From contig OU342630.1 in assembly GCA_910589415.1 (NCBI GenBank), positions 75,450,186 to 75,514,185 on the forward strand: DNA of 64,000 nucleotides. The letters are read 5' to 3'. A program made the translations under genes and the position numbers. Of the stretch, positions 23,596 to 34,639 are shown piece after piece. The notes below the pieces were generated by a model. It was not told the origin of the DNA, searched no databases, and saw only the letters and a program-made list of their open reading frames with translations. How positions within the stretch are numbered: position 1 is the first letter of the stretch; every line of letters begins with the position of its first letter. This stretch comes from Malachius bipustulatus. Lineage: Eukaryota; Arthropoda; Insecta; Coleoptera; Melyridae.

Positions 23596-26456
23596 CTGCA
23601 ACCCAACCGAGTCGCCAGTCTCCGTTCACCTGTTATTTCCAAAACGTACGCGGTTTGAGAACTAAAACATCACAATTCTACGTAAATTCGTGTGCTGAAG
23701 ACTTTGATTGTATCTGCCTGGCTGAAACTTGGCTGTCTGAAGAAATTTTGAGTTCAGAGTATTTTTCAAGTGACTTCACTGTCTTTCGTAAAGACCGTCA
23801 GTTCAACCTTGTAGGTAAGTCCCGTGGTGGTGGTGTTATTCTTGCCTTAAAAAGGGCTTATGGGGCTTGCCCCTTGAATCTTAATGATTTATCTAATATA
23901 GTTCCGTCTATTGAATGTGTCGGGTGCAAGGTTAGAATCGGTGTAACTTATCTTTGTATACTCTGTATTTATATACCGCCGGATGTAAGCACAGCTGACT
24001 TTGATTGTTTTTTTGAGTTACTTGGTAACAGTTTAACTGGTGCTACCCATGTTCTATTATTGGGTGACTTTAACGTTCCCAACTGGAGTGATGGAATTGA
24101 TCAGAGTCCAAAGTCTCAGGTTCTGAGCGGCTTTCTAAATTATATGTGCCTCAATCAATACATGCAGTAATGTGCGAAACTGCAATAATCGCACCTTGGA
24201 TCTGGTCATAAGTAATGTGAAATGTGAGGTTGGTCATGATTGCTTTCCGCTTGTTCCGGAGGACAGATTTCATCCTGCCCTGGTGGTTGACGTTGATCTC
24301 AGGATCCCTAGAATCAAGAATTTTTCTTTTGACCCAGCGGCTGAGAGATACAACTTCGGAAGGGCCAATTTTCCGGATTTATATTCTGCAATTCTCTCTC
24401 AGGATTGGTCTGTGTTGAAGAACTTCGATGATATTAATGAGGCATGTTCCTGTTTCTATCAGATCATTTATTCCATATTGGACCGCTTTGTTCCCAAATA
24501 CCAAAGTAAGTCAAACTCTAGTACATATCCTCCACGGTACAACGGTGACATAATACGTGACATCAAGCTTAGGAATAGATATCGAGCTGCATTCAGGCGT
24601 ACGAATAGTATGTCGTATCTTTGCAAATATAGGAAACTGAGATCTGAAATTAAACTTAGGGTACAGAGTGCATATTTGGACTATATTGATGGCATACAGA
24701 ACGGAATTAAATCTGAGCCTAAGAGTTTTTGGAAGTTCGTTCAGAGTAAAAGGGGTAAATCTAGGATTCCAAAGATAGTATTTGATCCTGAAGGGTTGGC
24801 TCATGAGAACCCTCGTGATGTAGTTGACAGCTTTTCTGCGTATTTCAACAGTGTATACTCGTCTTCTGATGAGGATGTCGGCGGTGTTCATCATCGGACT
24901 TCTGCGGGTTCTTCTTTGCATGTGCAGGTTCCTATGTTGTCGTTTGAGCAGGTCGATAGAGCTATGCGAGGATTGAGAGATGTTAAAACGGCTGGCGCTG
25001 ACCAGATTCCCGCTTTTTTGGTAAAGGATTGCAGATCCGCTTTTCGTGAACCTCTGCTGACATTGTTCAATTTGTCTCTGAGTACTTCGTCTTTTCCGAG
25101 TAATTGGAAGGTAGCAAAAATATATCCAGTTCTAAAGAGTGGCGACCCTGCTCTTGTATCTAATTACAGGCCGATATCAATTTTAAATAATTTTGCGAAG
25201 ATATTTGAGATGTCGGTGTACGCGTGTATTTATCCTGCAATTAAGCAGTCTTTAGCTCCATGTCAGCACGGATTTGTTGAGAAACGCTCGACAGTCACAA
25301 ATTTAATGTGTTTTACGCAGTTTGTTGCGAATGCTCTGGATGATCAGGGGCAGGTGGACGTGGTGTACACCGACTTCTCGAAGGCCTTTGATCGAATAAA
25401 CCACTCTATACTTTTGGTAAAACTGGAGCAATTTGGCTTCTGCACTCGTTTACTGTCTTTCATCCAATCCTATCTTTTGGACAGGCAACAATATGTGTTG
25501 TACGGTGGTCATAGTTCGCGGCCGTTCTCTCCCACATCTGGCGTACCCCAGGGTTCTAATCTGGGACCGCTGTTATTCTTGTTATTCATCAATGACATTT
25601 CTAATGTGATAAATTCTCACAAGCTGCTTTACGCAGATGATTTAAAGATATTTTCTGTAATTGGCAGTCACGACGATGCCCGGCGCTTGCAGGATTCTAT
25701 TGACAGGGTGAAGGATTGGTGCGTGAGCAATAGTCTCCAAATGAACATGGGTAAATGTCGAGTAGTTACATATACTAAGAAAATGACCCCAATTGTATTT
25801 GATTATTCCTTTGACTCTCTGACTTTTATTCGTACTAATTCCATAAGGGATCTTGGTGTTACTTTCGATAGTACTCTTTCTTTCGCTGAGCATATTTCTC
25901 AGATAACCAAATCATCCATTAAAATGCTGGGTTTCATGAACAGGAGTTGCAGTGATTTCAATTATACTCTTTCTCTAAAGGTCCTTTTTACTCGTACGTA
26001 AGATCTAAACTGGAGTATTGTAGTGTTGTGTGGTCACCCCATTATCGTTGTCATGTCGATCAGTTGGAACGCATTCAGAGAAGGTTTCTGAAGTTGCTGT
26101 ATTTTAGGGCAAATAAATGTTATCCTGCCAGAGGTTTCGATCACGGTATGTTATTGGATCAGTTTGACTTCATTTCGCTTGAAAAGCGTCGAAAACTTCT
26201 TGCTGTGAAATTTTTGTATGGTCTCTTTCACAACCGTATTGATTGCTCTGATGTGCTGACTCTGTTTGGTCTTCATGTCCCACGCATGAACTCAAGGAAC
26301 GTTTCCACCTTTGCTTTAAGAGCTGCAAAGTCCAATTCGCTGTTGAAATCACCTGTGTACGTGGTGTCGGTCTGCTTTAACCAGTTGTCCGGGCTTTGTG
26401 ATTTGTTTGGGGATAGCCTTGCTGATGTGATGAGGACGGCTGCTCAGACTTTTTGA
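23596..26456 (+). pseudogene. LINE ORF2, endonuclease and reverse transcriptase, two frameshifts
   Basis: No clear ATG; the frame that carries the endonuclease overlaps the end of ORF1. Endonuclease: FQNVRGLRTK (23640), LAETWL, GGGVILAL and GDFNVPNW (24064). A frameshift near 24150-24168 moves to NCNNRTLDLVIS. The endonuclease end reads EDRFHPALVV where active copies have SDHxPAL, so the catalytic pair is damaged. Reverse transcriptase: SNYRPISILN, YTDFSKAFDRI (25366), SGVPQGSNLGPLLFLLFIND and YADDLKIF (catalytic ADD at 25632-25640). A second frameshift near 25985 moves to FYSYVRSKLEYCSVVWSPHY and a C-terminal region ending at 26456. Nearly all family motifs survive, so inactivation is fairly recent. 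Confidence 0.9.
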
Positions 26457-26775
26457 CTTTTTGATTTTTTGATTTTTTTTTTTGCAAACTTGTTAAATTT
26501 AGTTCTTTTTTATTTTTCTTTTAGCATTTTGGAGATGCATGTCAGCTGTGCTATTCATTCTATTCATTCTATTCGTTTTATTCATTGTAGTTTATTCATT
26601 TTGCAGTTTATTCATTTTGTAGTTTGTTTTTTTTTGTAATTTTTGGCTTATTATATGTATAGAATCTCTACAGTTTAGTATATAATGTGTGTATATTTAG
26701 TTGATAATTTATAACTTTTGTCCTGTAATTGGAATTATTCTGTTGGGCAAATAAATTGTTATTATTACATGTATA

Positions 26776-28173
26776 CAAAATAAAAGAGCTGATTCAACGA
26801 CTTATTTCAAGAAAAAAGTTCATAAGTAACATGGGTCTACAAAAGCACCGTTTTCGAGATGCGATCGCTTAAAAAAAATTTTTTTCTTCCTTTTTTTACG
26901 ATATATCTCAAGAACTGTAAAGGCTACATGCTCCAGTTTTTGTACAGCTTTTTACATTATTAATAGCTACTTTTAAGGTTCTAAACCAAAGTTCTAGGAT
27001 ATGTCAGTGGTGGAGATATTATGGTTGCGTAAAAGTTAAACCCATAACTTTTACGCCACTTGAAAAATTGGCGTTTTGATATCAAATTCAAAAGCGCCAA
27101 TGTTTTTTTAAATAAATAAGGTATTCTTGCTCAAAAGCTGTAGAAGGCACCGTTTTCGAGAAATACGGTATTTTATTATCAAAAACATACCTTCAATATG
27201 AACAAAAAAGAAGAGTCATTTTCAAAATTAAGTAATTGATAAAAACTTGAACAAACCAACCATCCTTACAATATTTAAAAATAAATACAATAACGATTAA
27301 AGTCTCCTAGGAAAACATTGGATGTAGCATTATGGGTACACCTAAAAAAATTACGAATGGTTTAGGGTCAGACACATCAAGCCCAATAAGTGATTTGACA
27401 TAAATTGATGACACCGTTTTGTCTTTTTTAGGACTCATCGGCATATTCTAGCCAATACATACTATGAAAGATTTTCTGAAATTAATATCTATGTAGTTTT
27501 TCTGTGTTATTTTCAATTGTTTATTAATAATTATCCTTTTAGTTATTGGTTTTTATGTATTTTATAGTGTGAAACCTTTAAAGTTTTATCATGGAAGAAG
27601 GAATACTTTCTGGTTGGAGATGTACTTTTCCCTAAATTACCAGTATTTTTAATTTTTTCAAAAAATAATTGAGATAGTTGATAATAATGTTTAAAAAAAA
27701 AATTGTGAGTATAAGAACATGAAATTTTTTTTCTATGCGGAAGGGATTCTAAAGTTACCAAAAAGGATAGTATAAAAGTAACTTCTCTAACTAGCATGCC
27801 ATTTAGCGAACTTATATAAGTTATATTTTAAACGCGCCTTCATAACTAGTCACTAAAAGTTCTTAGTCACGTGCTATGAAGTTGACAACAGATTCCAGGT
27901 CACGGGCTGAAGTTATCTTTCCGTAGTTTTCGTTTTATTAGCAATGGCCAAGACTAAAATTGAGTTAGTGTTGAACAGCTGTTGACTGTCAAAATTTTTT
28001 CACGTCACTTATCAATTAACCCAAGAAATTTTTTTCTGAATTTACTTAAAAAAAAGTTAATCGAAATGTTAATAACGCTATTAATATGAATATTACAGTC
28101 CAGAAGATAAACCCGGTGAAAATGTTTTCTCTCTTTTTATAATAATTAAAGAGTACAGTTGACATTTCAGTTT
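26776..28173. other. Partial repeat with hairpins; otherwise no gene seen
   Basis: ACATGGGTCTACAAAAGC near 26829 belongs to the dispersed word family also at 9118 and 15741 (inverted). GCACCGTTTTCGAGA occurs twice in direct orientation (26846, 27148). A 12-bp perfect stem lies at 27027-27056 (GCGTAAAAGTTA / TAACTTTTACGC) and another hairpin at 27072-27100. From 27200 the DNA is plain AT-rich. Confidence 0.45.
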
Positions 28174-28566
28174 TTATTTAATTCCGTTGAGTGTACTATG
28201 GCCAATCACATTCACTTTCAGGGACCCGTTTTCGTCCACCGGGCATAGGTCATCTGGTTGCCCCCAAATCGTCACGCGGATCTTTACTGAAAAATAAATT
28301 TAGATTTTTATTAACGAGAAGAAATAGTAAATGGATCAATTTTTTAAAACCACTCGATTTTTATAAGCAATTTAAAGCTTTTAACTGACTCGATAATTAA
28401 AAAAAAAATTAATGGAATTTTGACATAAAAAGGAATTCCAATACATAATATAATAATAAAATAAGAGGTCACCTGATGACTGACGCTTTCTACGTCAACA
28501 TCCGGCAATATCCTCTTCTTTATTTCGTGTACCGTGGTAGTATCGTTAGATAGGTTCCAAGAGTGG
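28174..28566 (-). CDS. Two candidate terminal exons of an unidentified gene
   Basis: Reverse strand. Exon at 28473-28566: preceded by GTACTTTCAG, followed by CAG|GTGACC, open as HSWNLSNDTTTVHEIKKRIL, PDVDVESVSHQ. The 191-base intron is AT-rich and ends TTATTTTTCAGTAAAG. Using the second AG, the last exon 28174-28281 continues in phase as IRVTIWGQPDDLCPVDENGS, LKVNVIGHSTLNGIK and a stop at 28174-28176. Using the first AG gives an immediate TAA. NLSNDTT holds a potential N-glycosylation site. I do not recognise the protein and found no convincing upstream exons. Support is the good splice sites plus protein-like composition in otherwise AT-rich DNA. Confidence 0.4.
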
Positions 28567-29666
28567 CTGAAAGTACACAATCAAAATTATGTAAGTAGGT
28601 AAAATAAAATATTCGCATATGAAACTGAATATGTGTTTTCTTATTTATCTTATTTTTACAAGAAAATATTTTTCTTTACAAATTGTTAGAGATTAAGTTA
28701 TTTAGAATTATAGGATGTAATCGTGTTATTGTGTATTTCTGTTTCGTTACACCGATATCAAGAGTATCTGAGACAGAAAAAAGGAGCTTTTCAAGGAAAC
28801 ATTCAAGGCAAAGAAAAGAGGGTATAGGATATCCAAGGACGTCTTTAAGAACGAGAAAAGTACGGACTTGATAGGAACCCCTTCAAACAAAAAGTCCTCG
28901 AGATACCTTTCTTGGCTGAATACAAATTCAACTGAAAAATTAAGAGTCTGCGGATTCCATTCATACCTTCATAAAAGCACTGCTGAAGATCGAAACAATT
29001 TTATGATTATATCTTTGTAATTACATTTTTATTTATGCTCGCTGGTCCGCGTAGTCGCTATACCGCGGCTGTTTGCCGTGTAAAGTATTCACTGAAGTTA
29101 AAACGAATGGGAAATTACATTTTTCTGAATTGCTCTTTCGATTCGATAAAAACTGCAGAGAGGTGATTCCATTTTTCACTTTTCAATATTAGAATGATAA
29201 TGTCGTGTTTATTTAACGGTTAAGTGTCATTGGTTTTCGTTTTTATGGGTAATTTTGACGGAGAAATAAAGACATAGTTTATGTACTTAACTGCATCTGC
29301 ACATTTACCCTATCTATAAAAAACAAGCAATAGGTAGGTATATTTAAGAGTGATTTCATTTAAAATACTTCTTAAAGGACTAATGGCAGCATACATTCTT
29401 TTATTTATTATTATATGGATAAACTCGTACCTACACTTTTTACAACCGTAGATGATCTGGTGAAAAAAGAGATAATGACGGTTCACTGATTATTTTCAGC
29501 TCATCAGTCCGACAAATCATAAACACACCACACCAGGAGTGGAGTGTATCGAACACAGGAAACCAACAACTTTCATAGTTATCTAGTATAATAATTATTG
29601 ATAACAGTAACTTCCAGGACGTATTGCCATCTACCGACTAAAAGTCGGTTTATGCTACCTTCATTA
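28567..29666. other. No certain gene; possible upstream introns of the reverse-strand gene
   Basis: If the exons below 28566 are real, this is intron or upstream DNA. An 82-codon Lys-rich frame without Met (28772-29020, plus strand) and a 56-codon frame on the other strand overlap, so neither is compelling. Confidence 0.35.
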
Positions 29667-30629
29667 TACAGGGTGTTACTGAATAGGTGTTACAAACTTA
29701 AAGGGCATGTCGGAAATGCAAAAATATGTGATAAATTTCCTGTAGACATGGGTCGTTGGAGCTTTAGTTTTCGAGATACAGGGTTGAAGTTCTTCGAAAA
29801 ATTTGATATTTTTTTAATATCTGCAAACTGGCTGATCAGAATAACTCGAATTCTTTGACAACTGTTGTACTAATTGAATTACATGATTTGATACTCCCAT
29901 TGAAACATTATTCACTTCAGTGGCAGAGATCTGGGTGTGCTGTTACTTTTTTATTATACAGTTTCTACGCCACTGACTTTTATGCGAATTTGTTATTTAT
30001 GGTAGATACCTTGTTTTGTTTAGAGGAGAAAAGTCATCTTACGTTTTTGTTGTAGGACGCACTGTTTTCAAGATATTCCACAATGTAGGCACTCATGCAA
30101 GCGTTTTGTAATGCAATACGGTTCAATGACGATCACAAAAATGATTAATTTCTGGAAAAAATCAATAGCATTGATTTTTAGGACATTTTACCTCGTACGG
30201 GTTCCTACATTGCAAAGTATCTTGAAAACAGTGCGTCCTACAACAAAAACATAAAATGACATTTCTCCTCTAAACAAAACGAGGTGTCTACCCAAAATAA
30301 CAAATTTGCATAAAAGTCAGTGGCGTAAAAATTGTTTAATAAAAAAGGTAACAACACACCCAGATCTCTGCCACTGGATTTAATAATTTTTCTTTGGGAG
30401 TATCAAATCTTGTACTTCAATTAGTACAACAGCTGTCAAAAAATTCGAGTTATTCTGATCAGCCAATTTGTAGATATTCAAAAAAAATTAAATTTTTCGA
30501 AGAACTTCAACACCATGTATCTCGAAAAATAAAGCTCCAACGACCCACGTCTACAGGAAATTTATCGCCTATTTTTGCATTTCCTACATGCCCTTTAAGT
30601 TTGTAACACCTATTCAGTAACACCCTGTA
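29667..30629. mobile_element. Foldback element, 963 bp, with 5-bp target duplication
   Basis: Left end TACAGGGTGTTACTGAATAG, right end CTATTCAGTAACACCCTGTA. Arms pair for over 400 bp through TGGCAGAGATCTGGGTGTG / CACACCCAGATCTCTGCCA and GTAGGACGCACTGTTTTCAA / TTGAAAACAGTGCGTCCTAC. CATTA flanks both ends (29662-29666, 30630-30634), a candidate 5-bp target duplication. No coding frame. Confidence 0.9.
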
Positions 30630-32244
30630 CATTATAGCCAGAGATTGTTCCAGAGTCATCTGTCATTTTGGAGTTCATAACTAGTAGGTACATATATTTT
30701 ACCTCCTAAATTACCTCTATTATACGAAATTATGCGTAGGTACAATCATGTAAAATATTTGGTATCGCATACATTATTGGAGACTTAATATAACATTTTA
30801 ATATACATGCATAGTGGCTAAAAGCTCTGAACTATACGGCGCGTATGTGTAATAACATAACATATTGCAAATGCAATATTCGCTAAACAGATGTTACCTA
30901 TAGTAGCTGCATAAATTGCCTGCCTCGTAGCTTTGTCATAAAATAAGAAGTCGTATTCGTTATTACAACCTGCAGAAGCAAGTTACTCTTCTCAACAGAC
31001 GTCTAAAATAAACTACAAACAACTGATGTAATGTTGATTTTATCTACAAACCACGAATCATGCAGAAATAGTTATTGATTGTATTTGGCAAAGAAATATA
31101 CCGTGCGAGTATTGGGTTCCTATACATAGACAAAAATTGCCCTGTACGAGTATGCTAAATGGTGAAACTTATGCTAAATAGTGAAACTATACAATAAATT
31201 ATACAAAGGGAAATTGTTAGGCTCTATTTCAATGAGTTACCATAGATACTAACTTAATGAATGATATTGTTACCAACAATCCCATTGCAACAGTTTATAT
31301 CATAGAAATTATCTCAATGAAACAATTTACCATAGAAACTATCACTTGCTATTATAATAATATGTATAGTCTCAGTACCTACTCGCACTGTATAAAGGGT
31401 TAAGTGTTTCAGCTAAAAGCTCAACCATCTCCCTAGTTATACGAAATATAAATGTTCTTTAATGAAATAGGTAACTCGTATTATTATTGGTTTTGTAAAT
31501 ATCTGAATACAATGTAATTTTTTAGGGTGATGAAAAAACGGTGACTTAAAAAAATCTAACTAAATTTTCCAACATTAACTACCTACATTGAAATTTGGAT
31601 GAAACTGTGGTTTTCGCAACTCATTTACCTACCTCTTATTCATTATTAGGTAATCGAATAATAAGGTATAAATATGGTCGTGACATAATTGAATCACAGG
31701 TATAAAATAATTTATGTAGTTTGTAGCTGGCATTAGCAGTTCGAGAAAAACAATATTAAACTTAACAACTTCTTTGACAATATTATCATTTCCTTCGAAA
31801 AACACTTGCAAGTTCCACCCGTCTCATCATCGCTGAGCTATTCGTTATCATAATTAATATTTCAGAACGAACCGAATATAAAACAAGGTAGATAAAAAAG
31901 GCGAGAAAGAGCGTATTTCCCTTTCATCAGCACGGGGAAGATTATGATGTTTCAACTCCAAGGAAAGCTTAATTATCCTCTTCATCAACTTGTGAGACAC
32001 GTACTTAGTGAAGTTAAAATGAAAAAGCCCAAGGCGTATCCAAATCTTGGAAAGGTCGCAAATGAGCGACAACATGTCTCAAATTAATTTATCGATGGAA
32101 GAGACGTGATGAATTCTGGATTCAAGGTAAACATTTTCGTTTGAAAAAATTTAATGTAAGTACGGTATTTTGCAACAACATAAAATATTTCATTAATATA
32201 ATACAGATGTGTATTTTATTTCAGAGCTCCCTATGTATACATAC
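30630..32244. other. Intergenic, no gene seen
   Basis: AT-rich; includes near-repeats of TACCATAGA(T/A)ACTA around 31238-31341. No recognised protein or RNA gene. Confidence 0.4.
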
Positions 32245-32607
32245 AGGATATCTGTCACCGTTCCTGAAATATCCAAAAAAAAATTGAAAACTTTATTTTT
32301 TCATTTTCTCAATATCTCTTTTATTATGTGAAGTTTCAATTAGAAAGTTGTTGTATTGACATTGTTTGACATTTTGCATTTATTGGTGTCACTTGATTGT
32401 TTTACGCTTTTTTGTTTCGAAAATAATAATTATGAAAGGCAGCTTTTGTTTTTCTTTTAAAAGTAGCGTTTTTAAATTTTTTCAGGATATTTAAGGAAAG
32501 GTCACAGATATTTTGTATTATACTTCACGGATTCGAAATGGGCACAAATACGACATCTTTTCTGCAATTTAATCAATTCTGTATCTCTTATCGTTTACGA
32601 GACACCT
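32245..32607. mobile_element. Truncated foldback of the GATATCTGTGACCGTTCCTG family
   Basis: GATATCTGTCACCGTTCCTG (32250-32269) pairs with the inverted AGGAAAGGTCACAGATAT near 32494-32512. The right side continues with CTGTATCTCTTATCG, as in the arms at 34345 and 38070. The left outer arm is missing and the next foldback abuts on the right. Confidence 0.6.
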
Positions 32608-33542
32608 ATGCAGCGTGTCCCAGGATAAGCGAATTTATAGGCATAAATTACAAAAAATTTTCGAGTTGAAATTTTACCATTTTGTGGTCCAGGCCTGCTT
32701 GATTAGATAATGAATTTTACCATATCTTCATATTAAATAAATCAAGCACGCTTTGAAGGGATATTTTTTGTCATTTTTTGTGTAGGTAAGTACCTTTCTG
32801 CACGAAGTAACGAAAAATTTTATCAAAAAAAGTTCCTCAGAGTTTACAATTATGTACGCATGACAAAACCATCGGCCTACATTGTTTTTTTTTACATTTT
32901 TTGCAATATTTTGCGTTTTTTTTTTGTAATTTAGTAATTATTGACCTCCCTTTTCTAGAATATGGAAGAACCTTCATTCGAATGTTTTAGTAATATTGGC
33001 GTTAGTGTTTTCGACAATCAGTGTCCCAAACGAGTGTTTATTCTAAGATTAATAATAATTGAAATATAATGTAGTATGCCTAGAAAAGTTGTTTTAGATT
33101 TATAAAATTTTAGCACAAAGCATATTTTTAGATGCTTGTTATTAATAATTTACTAAACCAAATTTGGTTTAAAAATGTTATTTCCAAATAATTCTTTAAA
33201 AGAAAACAGTTCTTTACTGGTTTTTTTGAAACATGATTTCAAAAAAAGTAGGGCGATTGCTATATGAACTTCGTTATGGCTTGCATAATTTTGAATTCTG
33301 AGCAACTTTTTTCAATATTTTTTCTATATTTCGTGCAGAAGAGGTACTTTACCTACACAGAAAACAAAAAGAATGATCCTGTCAAGGCATTGTTGATTTA
33401 ATAAACATGAGAATAAATAATAAAATAAATTTATTATCTAATCAAGCAGGCCTGGACCCCAAATGGTCTATTTTAAACTAGAAAATTTTAGGTCATTTTT
33501 ATACATACCCATAAATTCGCTTATCCTTGGACACACTATACA
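32608..33542. mobile_element. Foldback element, about 935 bp
   Basis: Left GTGTCCCAGGATAAGCGAAT, inverted on the right as ATTCGCTTATCCTTGGACAC; TGGTCCAGGCCTGCTTGATT pairs with AATCAAGCAGGCCTGGACCC. The middle is AT-rich without coding frames. It stands back to back with the truncated element before it. Confidence 0.75.
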
Positions 33543-34344
33543 GTGAGCTCTGAAATAAGGGGTAGTCTGTATACAAATGAGCAATAATTATTATTGCAAG
33601 CTCATCAAAGTGTTTGAATGTAAAAAATAAACTCATTAGAAAATCGTGACTAGAATCAGTTAAACTTGATAAGCCTTAAAAATATTGGGTGTTTAAATTT
33701 GAATAGGGTTAGATCAAATATATAAAACGTTACATTTTATAGAGGATACTGGAGTACTCAGACCGGACTATCGATATTTTCCAGCTCTACTTTACAGCGG
33801 ATATATTGAGCTTTCGTAGATTTGGCTTCTACTTCTGTTGCCATATCCATATTATCTCTGATCCAAAATAATACCCTCGTTTCTCGCTTATGTCTGTACC
33901 TAGAGCCTAGCTGTAAAATACCATTCTGCTTTTAGTTTAATATTAGTAGATAGGTAGTATGATATCTCTCAATCTTGATTTAAAAGAATTTATTATTTTT
34001 TGTCTTTTCAGTGAAACAACAAAAAATACAACATTTTCAGTTTCAAATTAGGAAACCTCCAACTTACCGAATCCAAAGCATCCTTTTTGCATCCCCCGCA
34101 CACAGTTAGAGATTTGAGATTCCATGATTCCAAATACATTTTATGTAGTCGTCCAGAAATGCTAAGAGTTTATGACAGGGCAATCAAAATTTAAGCTGGC
34201 TTATCTGAGAACTTATCTGAAAATAGCCTGTTTGCCGAGCTGTGTACATACAATAATAATTTTATATTAAGTAATATTGAATTATTACACATGTAACATT
34301 TTTTGAGAAATTTTCAGATTTAGGTTCTAATTAAATTGCTACTA
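33543..34344. other. Intergenic, no gene seen
   Basis: AT-rich with no recognised gene, RNA or inverted repeat. Confidence 0.4.
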
Positions 34345-34639
34345 TACAGGGTGCACCATGTATCCTTCTCTATATTGCTATCTCCTGAACGCTAAGAGAT
34401 ACAGCGTCGGTTAAATTAGAGAAAAGATGCGCAGTTTTGTGGCCATCTCGAATTCGTCAAAACATGTAAGATATCTGTGACCGTTCCTGAAATATCCTGA
34501 AAAAACTGAAAAATCGAGATTTCTTATTTTCCTCATATCTTTTTTATTATTGGAAATTAACAAATAATTTTTTGTAGGCTTACATAAGCCGTTAAGAGCT
34601 ATCCATCTGACATTTCAAAAATTTTCAAGGCCTACTAGA

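Larger units (their letters stand above)
22591..26775 (+). mobile_element. CR1/jockey-like non-LTR retrotransposon, nearly full length, inactivated
   Basis: Two ORFs in the usual order: ORF1 with PHD finger and coiled coil, ORF2 with apurinic endonuclease and reverse transcriptase. A 3' UTR of about 300 bases ends near AATAAATTGTTATTATTAC without a long poly(A). A short tandem 3' end and a PHD-bearing ORF1 point to the CR1/L2-like side rather than classic jockey. At least three frameshifts split the frames, so it cannot transpose alone. The 5' limit is a guess, placed just after AT-rich host-like DNA. No target duplication was identified. Confidence 0.85.

Noticed and set aside
24224..25893. 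Several overlapping frames on both strands inside the CR1-like LINE
   Set aside because: They are shadows of ORF2 in other frames.
28772..29020. 82-codon Lys-rich open frame without Met (DRKKELFKETFKAKKRGYRI...)
   Set aside because: The opposite strand is open over much of the same bases, no splice sites define it, and frames of this length occur by chance in AT-rich DNA.
29530..29576. Reverse-strand MKVVGFLCSIHS start, like a signal peptide of the gene at 28174
   Set aside because: Too short, with a weak donor and no phase link to the downstream exons.
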